A stretch of 64,000 nucleotides of DNA from UBA4782 sp034429195 (GCA_034429195.1 DAOUGQ010000007.1:62001-126000), one strand, 5' to 3'; positions 51,809 to 61,834 are shown, counted from the stretch's first letter. Program-made: numbers and translations. The notes: generated from the sequence alone by a model not told the origin.

Positions 51809-52339
51809 CTAATACCCTGCTCCGCGTTTCATAGCTTCAATGTTGGCAGGAAGCATCTTTTGGCGTTTTGCAGGTAAGTGTTCTCCCAGCGCTTTTTCAA
51901 TTGCCTTAACAGGTAGAACAGGCAGGTGTGCCAACAACCCGCCCAGCATCACCATGTTTGCCATCCGTTTTTCACCTAGCTCTTCCGCAATTTCGTTTGC
52001 TGGAATGCTTACTACTGTAATATCTTTACGCACTGCTTCGCGTGGAACGAGTGAAGAATTGACCACCAATACACCACCGGGTTGAACCAGAGGTTCATAT
52101 TTTTCCATAGAAGGCAGGTTCATCACAATGGCTGCCTTTGGATTACGCACAAGAGGCGAACCAATTTCTTCATCAGCTATCACAACGGTGCAATTGGCAG
52201 TACCACCGCGCATTTCAGGCCCGTACGATGGGATCCAGGTTACTTCTTTGCCCTCATCCATCGCGGCATAAGTCATCAATTGTCCAGCAAAAAGTACACC
52301 CTGCCCACCAAATCCAGCAATGATAATTTCGTTTTGCAT
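51809..52339 (-). CDS. 2-oxoacid:ferredoxin oxidoreductase, gamma subunit
   Basis: 176 residues of the pyruvate/ketoisovalerate oxidoreductase gamma family (GFGGQGVLFAGQLMTYAAM at the start; PSYGPEMRGGTANC in the middle). Last gene of a four-gene operon coding the delta, alpha, beta and gamma polypeptides of one enzyme. Confidence 0.95.
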   Translation of the reverse strand: MQNEIIIAGFGGQGVLFAGQLMTYAAMDEGKEVTWIPSYGPEMRGGTANCTVVIADEEIGSPLVRNPKAAIVMNLPSMEKYEPLVQPGGVLVVNSSLVPREAVRKDITVVSIPANEIAEELGEKRMANMVMLGGLLAHLPVLPVKAIEKALGEHLPAKRQKMLPANIEAMKRGAGY

Positions 52340-52354
52340 GATTTTCCCTCCCGC

Positions 52355-53137
52355 TTATATTTTCACTTCTGCAAGCATAGGATGAACTTTATAATCACCC
52401 AGGGGGTAATAGGGGATCATTTTTTCTTCAATCCATTTTTGAGCATTGCTAGGGGAGAGCCCCCAGTTAGTTGGGCAAGTTGAAAGCAATTCCACCATTG
52501 AGAAGCCCAGACCACGTTGCTGAACTTCAAATGCCGTGCGGATAGCCTTCTTCGCTAGGCGAATATTTTTGGGGTCATGAAGACTGCGGCGTACACTGTA
52601 GCCAGTGCCTTCCAGAGTAGCCAGCAGTTCTGCTGCTCTTACCGGATAACCTTGTGTCTCTACATCTCTCCCTTTAGGCGATGAAGTTGTGATCTGCCCA
52701 GGTAGGGTAGTTGGAGCCATTTGCCCACCGGTCATTCCATAGTTGGTATTGTTGATAAAAATAATAGTGATATTTTCACCACGTGCTGCTGCAGCAACAA
52801 CTTCGCCCGCACCAATGGAAGCCATATCACCATCACCCTGGTAGGTAAAAACTATTCGATCGGGTAGAACTCTTTTTATACCTGTCGCCATCGCTGGAGC
52901 TCGTCCGTGAGGAGCTTGAACAACATCGAAATTAAAGTAGTTATAAGCAAAAACCGAGCATCCCACAGGTGCCACAGCAATCGTCTTTTCACGTATGCCC
53001 ATCTCATCCATTACTTCTGCGATCAGACGGTGAGCGACCCCATGCATACAACCGGGGCAATAATGCGTTGGTGTTGCAGTCAATGACTCGGGACGGGAAT
53101 AAATAACCTTTTCAGATACAGGTGCAGATACTGTCAT
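52355..53137 (-). CDS. 2-oxoacid:ferredoxin oxidoreductase, beta (TPP-binding) subunit
   Basis: 260 residues. The thiamine pyrophosphate motif runs from GDGDMASIG to NNTNYGMTGGQ, and the Cys pair in YCPGCMHG plus the later VGCSVFAYNYF supply cluster ligands. Pairs with the VorB-like alpha subunit. AGGAG precedes the ATG. Confidence 0.95.
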   Translation of the reverse strand: MTVSAPVSEKVIYSRPESLTATPTHYCPGCMHGVAHRLIAEVMDEMGIREKTIAVAPVGCSVFAYNYFNFDVVQAPHGRAPAMATGIKRVLPDRIVFTYQGDGDMASIGAGEVVAAAARGENITIIFINNTNYGMTGGQMAPTTLPGQITTSSPKGRDVETQGYPVRAAELLATLEGTGYSVRRSLHDPKNIRLAKKAIRTAFEVQQRGLGFSMVELLSTCPTNWGLSPSNAQKWIEEKMIPYYPLGDYKVHPMLAEVKI

Positions 53138-53163
53138 TTTTTCTCCTGTTTTATAACCATTCT

Positions 53164-54267
53164 CTACGGCATCCGCGACAACCAGCGGTCACGTGGGGAG
53201 CCTTCTGTGGGGATTGGTTGGGTTGCCATACGCTTAATTTCGCCCAATATCTCATCTGGGAAGGGTACAACACCACCTGGTCTACCATAGAATTCAACGG
53301 GTACTCTACCATTCACATCCCGCAAGACATCATCCAGCATTTGTCCGCCGTTCATTTCCACTACCAGGATGGAATCCACTTTTTTCACAAGTTCTTCTAC
53401 CTGTTTGCTGGGGAAGGGGTTAAGAGTGATTGGACGTAAAAGTCCAACAGGGATACCCTCTGCCCGGGCAGATCGAACCGCAGACAATGCCACACGTCCA
53501 GCTGAACCAAATCCAATTACACCAATTTTGGCATCGGACATTAAATATTCTTTAAAACGAACTTCGTTAGCCTTAATCTCCTGCCAGCGCCGCATCATAC
53601 GTAGATTTGCAGCTTCTTCTTCAGATGGATCAAGATAAATGGAGGATAGAAAATGACGTGGATCTCCTACTTCTCCCCGTGTAGCCCATTCAGGAAAACT
53701 TGTTTTCAGAGGTTTCATTGGAGGGAGTTCGGCAGGTTCCATCATTTGTCCAAGACTGCCATCCAATAGCACAACTACAATCGATCGGTATTTTTCAGCC
53801 AGATCAAATGACAGCACTGTCAGATCAATGGCTTCCTGTACATTGGCAGGAGCCAACACGATCAGTTCGTAATCACCATGTCCACCGCCATGAACGATTT
53901 GGTTGTAGTCTGCCTGTGACGGAGCTATGTTTCCCAATCCTGGTCCACCGCGCATTACATCCACGATAACTGCCGGAAGTTCTGTGCCTGCAATATACGA
54001 AATGCCTTCCATCATCAGGCTAACACCCGGACTGGATGATGAAGACATCACTCTCGCACCAGTGCAGGCTGCGCCGTATACCATATTGATTGCACCTAAT
54101 TCGCTTTCAGCCTGAACAAATGCCCTTCCTAATTCTGGCATTCGCGCAGATAAATATTCCAGCAATTCTGTCTGTGGGGTGATAGGATATCCAAAATACG
54201 CCTGCAGTCCAGCACGTACGGCTGCTTCGGCAATAGCAACATTTCCTTTTAATAGTTGTTTTGCCAT
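53164..54267 (-). CDS. vorB: 2-oxoacid:ferredoxin oxidoreductase, alpha subunit (VorB-like)
   Basis: 367 residues. The N-terminal FGYPITPQTELLEYLS and the SSSSSPGVSLMMEGISYIAG and RGGPGLGNIAPSQADY motifs match VorB, alpha subunit of 2-ketoisovalerate ferredoxin oxidoreductase, although 2-oxoglutarate enzymes are close relatives. Oxidatively decarboxylates a branched-chain or related 2-oxoacid to the acyl-CoA with reduction of ferredoxin. Operon position second, 8 bases after the ferredoxin-like gene. Confidence 0.92.
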   Translation of the reverse strand: MAKQLLKGNVAIAEAAVRAGLQAYFGYPITPQTELLEYLSARMPELGRAFVQAESELGAINMVYGAACTGARVMSSSSSPGVSLMMEGISYIAGTELPAVIVDVMRGGPGLGNIAPSQADYNQIVHGGGHGDYELIVLAPANVQEAIDLTVLSFDLAEKYRSIVVVLLDGSLGQMMEPAELPPMKPLKTSFPEWATRGEVGDPRHFLSSIYLDPSEEEAANLRMMRRWQEIKANEVRFKEYLMSDAKIGVIGFGSAGRVALSAVRSARAEGIPVGLLRPITLNPFPSKQVEELVKKVDSILVVEMNGGQMLDDVLRDVNGRVPVEFYGRPGGVVPFPDEILGEIKRMATQPIPTEGSPRDRWLSRMP

Positions 54268-54275
54268 TTTCTCTC

Positions 54276-54521
54276 CTATGCCTTGTCTTCTGTTTGGCTT
54301 TGGGTTATTTCACGAAAAACGCTAATGGCAGCCTCAGGACAAACAATGGCGCAAATACCACAACCAGTACACCCGGCTTTGATCATTTCTGCTGGATGAT
54401 AGCCCTTGGCGTTCAATCTTTCATTCGCCATACCAATTATGCCTTGCGGGCATGAGTCAGCGCATAATTCACACCCCTTGCAGTACAACTCATTTACTTC
54501 AATTCGACCCTTAACGGGCAT
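54276..54521 (-). CDS. 2-oxoacid:ferredoxin oxidoreductase, delta subunit (2x[4Fe-4S] ferredoxin)
   Basis: 81 residues from the ATG at 54521, with GGAGGT four bases upstream. Two [4Fe-4S] motifs: CKGCELCADSCP and CTGCGICAIVCP. First gene of the operon. The gap upstream (54522-54892, 371 bases) holds a TATAAT on the minus strand (54595-54600) without a good -35 box; I see no RNA element or other gene there. Confidence 0.93.
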   Translation of the reverse strand: MPVKGRIEVNELYCKGCELCADSCPQGIIGMANERLNAKGYHPAEMIKAGCTGCGICAIVCPEAAISVFREITQSQTEDKA

Positions 54522-54892
54522 TCGTACCTCCTGGAATGAATGATTTGAAAATATTTCTGCACTTCGACTCTTAAAATTATCAACATTTGAACTAATTATA
54601 CATAGTGTCAAATTACCTCAACCTCTTCAACAATTATCCCCCCGAAAACACAATATTCATCCTATTTGTGCTCTCCTCTAAATGAGGTACACCATCAACT
54701 ATGCCCAATCAAATTTTTATTCTTATGATGAGGCTTACCTGATAGACCAGAGCAATTTTCCATGAAACTGACATCCTGGGCATTGTTTTAAATACATATC
54801 AAGACCCTTGTTCTTGCAAACAGAATAATTTCGAATACTGATAAGCTGATTTAACAGTAAAATAATAATACTGGAAATCATGAGGCGGAAAT

Positions 54893-56725
54893 ATGACAGC
54901 TGAAAATTTCGGTATTGAAAAATACCGGCAGATATTCGACCAGATCATCTATTCATTCCCAGACCATGTTTACATCAGAGATGTGATCACTAACCGAAGG
55001 GTCATAGAAAACACCAATACTGCCAGAATCCTGGGTTATCAGCTCGATCCCTCTGCCAATTCACATGCTTTTTATGACTCGATCCTTCACCCTGATTCGA
55101 TCGACACTCATAATCAGTTCTGCGCTGAAACGATCAACGCTATTGAAGATAAAGTTTATGAAATGACCATTTGCGTGAGAGCAGCAAACGGAAAATGGAA
55201 TTGGTTGAATTACCGTGAAAAATTGTTGTTGCGAGATAACAATGGAAAACCCTGGTTAATGATAGGAACCTCGCGTGATGTTACTGATTTGACAAACATT
55301 CAAAAAGAACTATGGAGAACCAACAAAATATTAACAGCCAGCGAAGCACACTATAAAGCAATCATCGATAGCCAAACGGTTTTTATTAATCGCTATAACC
55401 GTAAAGGCGAATTGACTTTTGTTAATCAAGCAATATGTGACTTCTTTCAGAAATCCCAGGCACAAATGCTTGGAAAAACTATTTATGAGTTTCTTAGTCC
55501 CGATGATGCTGCAGAGGTGGAAAAGAATTTACTTCGCTTGACACCTGACAACCCAATTTATCTTGTGGAGCATCCAGTTCTAACTATTGATGAAAAAGAA
55601 TACTGGCAGCATTGGATCAACCGCGCTATTTTTGATGAAGATGGGCATTTTGTCGAATTCCAGGCTACTGGTTGGGATATTACAGAGCAACATCATGCGC
55701 TACAAATGAACCAGCAATTGATCGATATTTTGGAAGCAACTCCTGATGTTGTGAGCATAGCAGGTTCTGATTTGAAATTACAATATCTTAATAAAGCAGG
55801 GCATGTTTTTTTCAATCTGGCTGACGATACCCAATTAAGTGAATTCAATATATATCAATTTCTTCCAGAATGGGTTATTCAACTTTTTCAAGAGAAGATC
55901 CTTCCGGAGGTTGAAAAACAAGGATCATGGGTAGGTGAAGCTGCTGTGATCAATGGAAACCATGTCGAAGTTCCCGTTTCGCAGATCGTTCTGGGACACT
56001 TTGATACTCAAGGGAATTTAAGCCGGCTTTCTACCAGTTTTCGCGATATTCGATATATCAAAGAATTCGAGCGTCGTTTACGGGATAAGGAGCTGGAAGT
56101 ACAAGAGCAACAATCCCATTTTATTACAAATGAATTACATGATCGTATTGGGCAGAACCTGACAGTCCTTAACCTCAATTTGACGCTCCTAAGTAAAAGA
56201 GCAGAGCAAGGGACCCAGCCAATCACCCGTCAAGATATTGATGCATCTTTACAGTTAGTGGAAGAAACTATGGCAGCCATTAGAAATATCATGTCAGAAA
56301 TCCGCCCACCTGCACTAGATGATTATGGCATATTTATTGCCATCCGAAATTCAGCAAGGCAATTTTCCAATCGCACAGGAATCAAGATTTTTGTTGAAGG
56401 TCAATCATTAGAGCCAAGATTGCCCAGCCAATATGAGATCGCCCTTTTTCGAATTTACCAGGAGGCATTAACCAACATTGTCAAACACGCCAAATCGACT
56501 CATGTAGTAATTAGACTGATGGAAAAGCATAATAGAATTACTTTAACGATCCAGGATAATGGTATAGGATTTGAAACAAATAAGGTCCAGCCGCCAAAAA
56601 CCCATGAGGGGTGGGGAATTCCCAGCATGATCACACGGGCAAAAGATATTGGGGCAGTTCTAGCTATCGATAGTAAACCTGGGAAAGGAACCCAAATCAG
56701 GGTTGAATTGGAGAGGCCACTATGA
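54893..56725 (+). CDS. Cytoplasmic PAS-domain sensor histidine kinase (NarL type)
   Basis: 610 residues, no membrane segment. Three PAS-like domains (about 10-135, 150-265, 275-385) are followed by a HisKA_3 domain with NELHDRIGQNLT (phosphorylated His) and a HATPase with EALTNIVKHAKSTHV and DNGIGFE. A soluble redox, ligand or light signal is possible; no haem or flavin ligand is evident by eye. Overlaps its response regulator by four bases. Confidence 0.93.
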   Translation: MTAENFGIEKYRQIFDQIIYSFPDHVYIRDVITNRRVIENTNTARILGYQLDPSANSHAFYDSILHPDSIDTHNQFCAETINAIEDKVYEMTICVRAANGKWNWLNYREKLLLRDNNGKPWLMIGTSRDVTDLTNIQKELWRTNKILTASEAHYKAIIDSQTVFINRYNRKGELTFVNQAICDFFQKSQAQMLGKTIYEFLSPDDAAEVEKNLLRLTPDNPIYLVEHPVLTIDEKEYWQHWINRAIFDEDGHFVEFQATGWDITEQHHALQMNQQLIDILEATPDVVSIAGSDLKLQYLNKAGHVFFNLADDTQLSEFNIYQFLPEWVIQLFQEKILPEVEKQGSWVGEAAVINGNHVEVPVSQIVLGHFDTQGNLSRLSTSFRDIRYIKEFERRLRDKELEVQEQQSHFITNELHDRIGQNLTVLNLNLTLLSKRAEQGTQPITRQDIDASLQLVEETMAAIRNIMSEIRPPALDDYGIFIAIRNSARQFSNRTGIKIFVEGQSLEPRLPSQYEIALFRIYQEALTNIVKHAKSTHVVIRLMEKHNRITLTIQDNGIGFETNKVQPPKTHEGWGIPSMITRAKDIGAVLAIDSKPGKGTQIRVELERPL

Positions 56726-57360
56726 CCATCCGAGTATATCTGGTAGATGACCATGCAATGGTACGGAATGCTTTCAAAATGCTTTTGGAAAGTGATTCTG
56801 ATATAAAAGTGGTTGGCATGGCAGGCGACGGTAGAACCGCAGTGAAGGAAATAAACTATTTACCTGTAGACCTTGTAATCATGGATATAACCATGCCTGA
56901 ATTGAACGGAATAGAAGCCATCAACCAAATAAAGACAAGAAAACCGGAAATTAAAATACTGGTACTTACCATGCATTCTACAACAGAGCATATCTATCGT
57001 GCTTTTCAAGCTGGCGCCTCTGGTTTCCTGCTTAAGGAAGAAACACGGGATATGATCCAGGCAGTTCATAGCGTGATACAGGGTGAAAAACTGATAAGCA
57101 CAAAAATTGCTGATATGGGCAATGATCTTTATCAGGTGTCGGAAAAGCTTAGTCCACTTGATAAATTATCCATGCGAGAGCGCGAAGTTCTCCAGCTTAC
57201 CGTCGAAGGAAAATCAGCTGATGAGACAGCCACCATCCTTTCCCTTTCTCCAAAATCAGTAGAAACTTATCGCACACGGCTAAAAAAGAAACTAGGGGTA
57301 AATGACCTCCCTTCATTGGTTATGTTTGCAATACAACATGGAATAACCCCATTAAGATAA
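56722..57360 (+). CDS. NarL/FixJ-family response regulator
   Basis: 212 residues. Receiver domain (LVDDHAMVRNAF; VIMDITMPELNG with phosphoacceptor Asp; FLLKEETRD) and LuxR-type HTH (LSMREREVLQLTVEGKSADE; SPKSVETYRTRLKKKLGV). Cognate to the kinase at 54893. Transcription downstream is interrupted by the promoter and riboswitch of the P-type ATPase gene. Confidence 0.95.
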   Translation: MTIRVYLVDDHAMVRNAFKMLLESDSDIKVVGMAGDGRTAVKEINYLPVDLVIMDITMPELNGIEAINQIKTRKPEIKILVLTMHSTTEHIYRAFQAGASGFLLKEETRDMIQAVHSVIQGEKLISTKIADMGNDLYQVSEKLSPLDKLSMREREVLQLTVEGKSADETATILSLSPKSVETYRTRLKKKLGVNDLPSLVMFAIQHGITPLR

Positions 57361-57375
57361 ACAAATAGTTTACCC

Positions 57376-57404
57376 TTGACACCAGGTTTTCTCCAAAGTA
57401 TATT
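57376..57404 (+). promoter_or_regulatory. Strong promoter of the Mn riboswitch transcript
   Basis: TTGACA (57376-57381) and TATATT (57399-57404) with a 17-base spacer, placing the transcription start at about 57411, right at the 5' side of the aptamer. Confidence 0.85.
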
Positions 57405-57406
57405 TA

Positions 57407-57505
57407 GATTGGTTCGGGGAGTAGCTACCCTACAAGGGTGGGCTGTCGTCAACACGGAGAATACCTCTCGGCAGTCACTTCGCCTCATGCGATAGCAAGA
57501 CCACC
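57407..57505 (+). ncRNA. yybP-ykoY (Mn2+) riboswitch
   Basis: The leader has the conserved yybP-ykoY blocks in order: GGGGAGTAGC, then a short hairpin (TACCC/GGGT), CTGTCGTCAACAC, a variable stem, CATGCGATAGCAAGACC. These internal loops form the Mn2+ site in known members. The 3' side of P1 (GACCACC) is also the 5' arm of the terminator that follows, so metal binding should stabilise P1 and allow read-through. It precedes a P-type cation ATPase, a known target of this riboswitch class. Confidence 0.94.
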
Positions 57506-57534
57506 AGGTTTTATACATTGGTGGTCTTTTTTTT
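57498..57534 (+). terminator. Riboswitch-controlled terminator
   Basis: AGACCACC (57498-57505) pairs with GGTGGTCT (57520-57527), followed by eight T. It shares bases with the last strand of the aptamer, so the two structures exclude each other. Confidence 0.92.
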
Positions 57535-57554
57535 ATTAAGTGGAGAATAGACAG

Positions 57555-60311
57555 ATGGAAAATTGGCACCTGATTTCAAGTAATGATGCAGTAGAAAAAT
57601 TACAGAGTAACATTGCAAATGGTCTATCGAAAGATGAAGCCCAAAAGAGACTTGAACAATTCGGTCCAAACGAATTAATCGACAGGGGAATAAAACCCTG
57701 GTGGAAGATCTTGCTAGACCAGTTCAAAGGGATGATGGTGTTGATTCTTTTTGTCTCAGCTATCATCTCGATTTTTTTGCACGAGTATATTGATGCCATT
57801 GCTATTTTAGCGATCGTTGTTTTGAACGCCATACTGGGGTATATCCAGGAAGCCAAAGCAGAAAAAGCAATGGCTGCATTAAAGAAAATGGCTGTTCCCC
57901 TGGTTCGAGCTATACGTGACGGGCATCTCCACGAGATTCCCGCCAGCCAGTTGGTTCCCGGTGATATTATCTCAATTGAGGCAGGCAATTCAATACCTGC
58001 AGACTGTCGGCTGATCGAAAGTGTAAATTTGCGTGTACAAGAAGCAGTGTTGACAGGTGAATCCATCCCTGTTGAGAAAGCACCCGAAAAACTCACTGGA
58101 GAAAATATGCCGATCGGCGACCGGCTGAATATGCTCTACATGGGCACTGCAGTAACTTACGGCAGAGGTGTGGCTGTTGTAGTTGAAACAGGAATGAATT
58201 CAGAGCTCGGGCATATTGCAGAATTGCTACAGTCCGTAGGGCAGGAATCGACTCCTTTGCAAAAACGCCTTGACCAAATGGGTAAAGTACTGGCTGGGGT
58301 GGCAATAGCAATAGTTGCAGTTGTTTTTATTCTTGGTCTGTTGGAAGGTGAAGATATGCTGATCATGATCCGCACAGCGATCAGCATGGCGGTGGCTGCC
58401 ATCCCTGAAGGCTTGACGGCAGTGGTAACCATTGCATTGGCATTTGGAGCACAACGCATGCTAAAACGGAATGCACTCATTCGCAAACTGCCAGCAGTGG
58501 AAACATTAGGTTCAGTCACTGTTATTTGCTCAGACAAAACAGGCACTCTCACCCAAAATCGCATGACAGTTACAGTACTGGATACTGCTGGAAATAAGCT
58601 CGATTTTCAGCAGACTCTGCGCGATTACAGCCCTTCTCTTGAGGAAAACGACCTGCAGAAACCACGAATTGTTGAACACAATGCAGAAGCAATGCTGTTG
58701 ATCGGAGGAACTCTTTGTAACGATGCAGTTCTTGAAATAGATAGTGGAAGTGCAGGAAGTTATCGTACAGTTGGGGATCCCACAGAAGGTGCATTGGTTG
58801 TCGCCGCTGCACAGGCAGGCTTTGATAAAAAGAAGCTGGAAAAAGACTTGCCAAGAGTCTCTGAACTCCCCTTTGATTCTGATCGAAAAAGAATGACAAC
58901 CATCCACGCGTACCAACCAGATAAACTTGATAAAAGTTTTCGAAGCCTGTGGGAAGCACGTCATCCTGAAAACTCATGGGATTTTCTGGCAATCACCAAA
59001 GGATCTGTGGATGGGCTATTGAATATTTCCAACCGCGTTTGGACAAACGAACAGATTGTACCAATGGATAATACCTGGCGCGAGCGTATTCAAATTGCCA
59101 ATGAGCAAATTGCCAGAAATGGCATGCGTGTACTTGGACTGGCAGTACAGTTCCGTCCGAACAGCGATATCAAAGATATTCATATGCCTATCGAAGATAA
59201 CCTCATTTTTGTTGGGTTGATTGGCATGATCGACCCGGCACGCCCAGAGGTAAAAGATGCTGTGAACGAAGCTCTTTCTGCAGGTATCCGTCCCATGATG
59301 ATAACCGGAGATCATCCACTGACCGCACTATACATTGCCCGTGAATTGAATATCACTGACAACGACAACGTGATCACGGGTCAAGAACTAGCAGAAATGG
59401 ATGATACCCAACTTACAGAAATGGTCTCAAAAACCACGGTTTATGCCCGGGTGTCTCCTGAGCACAAGCTACGCATTGTGAACGCTTTGCAAAACCAGGG
59501 GCATATTGTTGCCATGACCGGCGATGGTGTGAATGATGCTCCTGCCCTGAAAAAAGCAGATATTGGTGTGGCAATGGGAATCACCGGTACTGATGTGTCA
59601 AAAGAAGCATCTGATATGGTTTTATTGGATGACAACTTTGCTACCATTGTTTCAGCGGTACGCGAAGGAAGACGAATTTATGATAATATCCGAAAATTCA
59701 TCCGGTATATGATGCCAGCGAATGCAGGCGAAATCGTTGTAATGTTGGCTGCGCCACTGTTTGGATTGCCGATCCCACTCACACCACTACAGATATTGTG
59801 GGTCAACCTGATCACAGATGGGCTGCCAGGTCTTGCTTTGGCACAAGAACCTGCTGAAAGAAATGTGATGAAACGCCCACCACGATCACCCAATGAAAAT
59901 CTTTTTGATAAACGTATGGTGTTGGACATTCTATGGATTGGTGTTACCATTGGTCTTATATCGCTATTAAGTGGTTTCTTCCCCTTTTTGAATGGAAAAG
60001 AATCCTGGCATACCATGGTATTCACCACCTTGACTATGGCACAGATGGGGCAAGTTGTAGCAGTACGCTCTGAGCGTGATCTACTGGCAGAAATTGGTGT
60101 GTTCACCAACAAACAGCTATTTGGCACTATAATTCTAACAATTGCACTTCAAATCGCTGTCATTTATGTCCCATTCATGCAGAAGATTTTTGACACTAAA
60201 TCGCTCAGCTTGATAGATTTATTGATAAGTTTTGGGTTAGGTGTTGTAGTATTCGTAATAGTGGAGTTATCAAAACTCATCTGGCGTGCATTCGAAAAAC
60301 GACAAGCTTAA
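57555..60311 (+). CDS. P2-type cation-transporting ATPase, probable Mn2+/Ca2+ exporter
   Basis: 918 residues from the ATG at 57555 (GGAG nine bases upstream; a GTG at 57540 gives five more). Cation_ATPase_N, actuator TGES, phosphorylation motif SDKTGTLTQN (Asp328), and hinge TGDGVNDAPALKKADIG are intact. Membrane ligands include PEGL in helix 4 and NLITDG in helix 6, as in calcium/manganese pumps. Control by the Mn2+ riboswitch indicates that it relieves manganese excess. A TetR gene follows 70 bases later. Confidence 0.95.
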   Translation: MENWHLISSNDAVEKLQSNIANGLSKDEAQKRLEQFGPNELIDRGIKPWWKILLDQFKGMMVLILFVSAIISIFLHEYIDAIAILAIVVLNAILGYIQEAKAEKAMAALKKMAVPLVRAIRDGHLHEIPASQLVPGDIISIEAGNSIPADCRLIESVNLRVQEAVLTGESIPVEKAPEKLTGENMPIGDRLNMLYMGTAVTYGRGVAVVVETGMNSELGHIAELLQSVGQESTPLQKRLDQMGKVLAGVAIAIVAVVFILGLLEGEDMLIMIRTAISMAVAAIPEGLTAVVTIALAFGAQRMLKRNALIRKLPAVETLGSVTVICSDKTGTLTQNRMTVTVLDTAGNKLDFQQTLRDYSPSLEENDLQKPRIVEHNAEAMLLIGGTLCNDAVLEIDSGSAGSYRTVGDPTEGALVVAAAQAGFDKKKLEKDLPRVSELPFDSDRKRMTTIHAYQPDKLDKSFRSLWEARHPENSWDFLAITKGSVDGLLNISNRVWTNEQIVPMDNTWRERIQIANEQIARNGMRVLGLAVQFRPNSDIKDIHMPIEDNLIFVGLIGMIDPARPEVKDAVNEALSAGIRPMMITGDHPLTALYIARELNITDNDNVITGQELAEMDDTQLTEMVSKTTVYARVSPEHKLRIVNALQNQGHIVAMTGDGVNDAPALKKADIGVAMGITGTDVSKEASDMVLLDDNFATIVSAVREGRRIYDNIRKFIRYMMPANAGEIVVMLAAPLFGLPIPLTPLQILWVNLITDGLPGLALAQEPAERNVMKRPPRSPNENLFDKRMVLDILWIGVTIGLISLLSGFFPFLNGKESWHTMVFTTLTMAQMGQVVAVRSERDLLAEIGVFTNKQLFGTIILTIALQIAVIYVPFMQKIFDTKSLSLIDLLISFGLGVVVFVIVELSKLIWRAFEKRQA

Positions 60312-60381
60312 CCAGTAAACTTGAGTTTGGTGTTATTTAGAAATCGTGATAATTCCAGCCCGCATTTCAACTGGAGGTTGA

Positions 60382-60975
60382 ATGAATCAACAACAACGAA
60401 GTGAAGAAACCCGCACGCGCATTATCGAAACTGCGTTTGCTTGTTTCGCGAGATGTGGATATGACGCTACTGGTGTAGCAGAAATTTGTAGTGAGGCTGG
60501 AGTTTCCAAAGGCGCTTTCTATCACCATTTCTCAAGCAAACAGGCTGTATTCCTGGAACTGATGAAACGCTGGTTATCCGGGGTCGAAGAAGAGACCCGA
60601 AAATTGCTTTCGAGCACGCTTCCTGTTCCGGAGCGATTCATGCATTTTGCGGGATTGATCCATGGAATTTCTTCTGATGCAGAAGGAAGACTGAATATCG
60701 TTTTGGAATATTATTCTAGAGCCTCCCGGGATAAGTATGTCTGGCAAGAAACAGTGGCACCCTACAAGCATTTTACAGATTTGATCTCAGGTGTCATCCA
60801 GGAAGGAATTGATGAAGGCAGCATTCGACCCGTAGACCCTCAGAATGCCGCCCGGGCTATGGTTTCGCTGGCAATTGGGATTTTATTGCAGGGGCTGGTC
60901 AGTTCACAGGACGTGGATTGGGGGCAAGTAACACAGGATAGTTTACAAATGTTCTTTAATGGTTTAAAAGTATAA
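60382..60975 (+). CDS. TetR/AcrR-family transcriptional regulator
   Basis: 197 residues: TetR HTH (TRTRIIETAFACFARCGYDA; SEAGVSKGAFYHHFSSKQAVF) and a helical ligand domain. GGAGG lies before the ATG. It may be cotranscribed with the upstream ATPase but need not control it. Ends at a shared terminator. Confidence 0.94.
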   Translation: MNQQQRSEETRTRIIETAFACFARCGYDATGVAEICSEAGVSKGAFYHHFSSKQAVFLELMKRWLSGVEEETRKLLSSTLPVPERFMHFAGLIHGISSDAEGRLNIVLEYYSRASRDKYVWQETVAPYKHFTDLISGVIQEGIDEGSIRPVDPQNAARAMVSLAIGILLQGLVSSQDVDWGQVTQDSLQMFFNGLKV

Positions 60976-60992
60976 CTGCAGATGGAACAAAA

Positions 60993-61024
60993 AAGGTTGG
61001 TCTGGTTAAAACCAAACCAACCTT
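60993..61024. terminator. Bidirectional terminator
   Basis: AAGGTTGGT (60993-61001) pairs with ACCAACCTT (61016-61024); flanking A- and T-rich stretches serve the TetR gene and the convergent DUF2807 gene. Confidence 0.85.
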
Positions 61025-61042
61025 CTTTATTTCAGGGCAATG

Positions 61043-61786
61043 TTATTCATCCACCTGATTGATATCGCCCAGTCCGCTGATATTCTGTTCTACCTGGGGG
61101 TTTCCAATGTAATCCAGTGAACCCGTTCCACTTATTGTGGCTTTCAGGCTGTCACTCACCTGTACTCCCGCAGAGCCCATACCAGATATGGTAATCTCTG
61201 CAGTTTTGCTTTCAAGCTTTTTTCCTTTATAATCACCCGTACCACTTAAAGAAACTGATTGCGAAACCACTTTCCCATCAAGCCGGATATCACCAATTCC
61301 TGAAAGGTTGACATCTACATTATCAGCCAATAGATTGGTGATGGTGATGTCACCCACACCATTTGATGCAGCAACCAGATTGCTCGTTTCAAGGGTGTTA
61401 ATGACAATATCGCCAACCCCATTAAGTTCCACCGATGAAAGGTTTTTCACAGAAAGGTAATAAGTGATGTCATATGAAGGATCAAAACTGATGTGTGGTT
61501 TCAGATCAATAATAAGCGTATCATCTTCAACACTTACTTCAATATAGGGGAGAAAATTTTCTTCACATTTGATTCGAAGCCCTTCTGCACTTCCCTGTTC
61601 AATAATAAGATCACCGATCCCATTCAACTCTACCTTGTTAAATCCACTTACATCAACTACTTTTTCTTTTACTTTGCCATTCCCTGTGATGACCTCGTTT
61701 GAAAAATCAACAGTAGAACTAATTCCACAGGCCAGAGTCAAAACCAGGATAATTACTGATAATATGCCATATTTAATTGCTTTCAT
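61043..61786 (-). CDS. GIN-domain (DUF2807) lipoprotein
   Basis: 247 residues from the ATG at 61786 (GGAGGAA upstream). Lipobox LTLAC (Cys20), then a right-handed beta-helix-like domain with recurrent GIGD/GVGD/GTGD motifs (NGIGDLII, NGVGDIVI, SGIGDIRL, SGTGSLDY), typical of putative auto-transporter adhesin head GIN domains. Extracellular, role unknown. Follows the CPBP protease gene by 48 bases. Confidence 0.9.
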   Translation of the reverse strand: MKAIKYGILSVIILVLTLACGISSTVDFSNEVITGNGKVKEKVVDVSGFNKVELNGIGDLIIEQGSAEGLRIKCEENFLPYIEVSVEDDTLIIDLKPHISFDPSYDITYYLSVKNLSSVELNGVGDIVINTLETSNLVAASNGVGDITITNLLADNVDVNLSGIGDIRLDGKVVSQSVSLSGTGDYKGKKLESKTAEITISGMGSAGVQVSDSLKATISGTGSLDYIGNPQVEQNISGLGDINQVDE

Positions 61787-61834
61787 TTCTTCCTCCATAA
61801 ACATATACGGCAAAAAAAGAAGAAAGTTGCTAAA

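Noticed and set aside
51809..54521. Novel redox complex
   Set aside because: The four genes match the ordinary subunit set of 2-oxoacid:ferredoxin oxidoreductases common in anaerobes.
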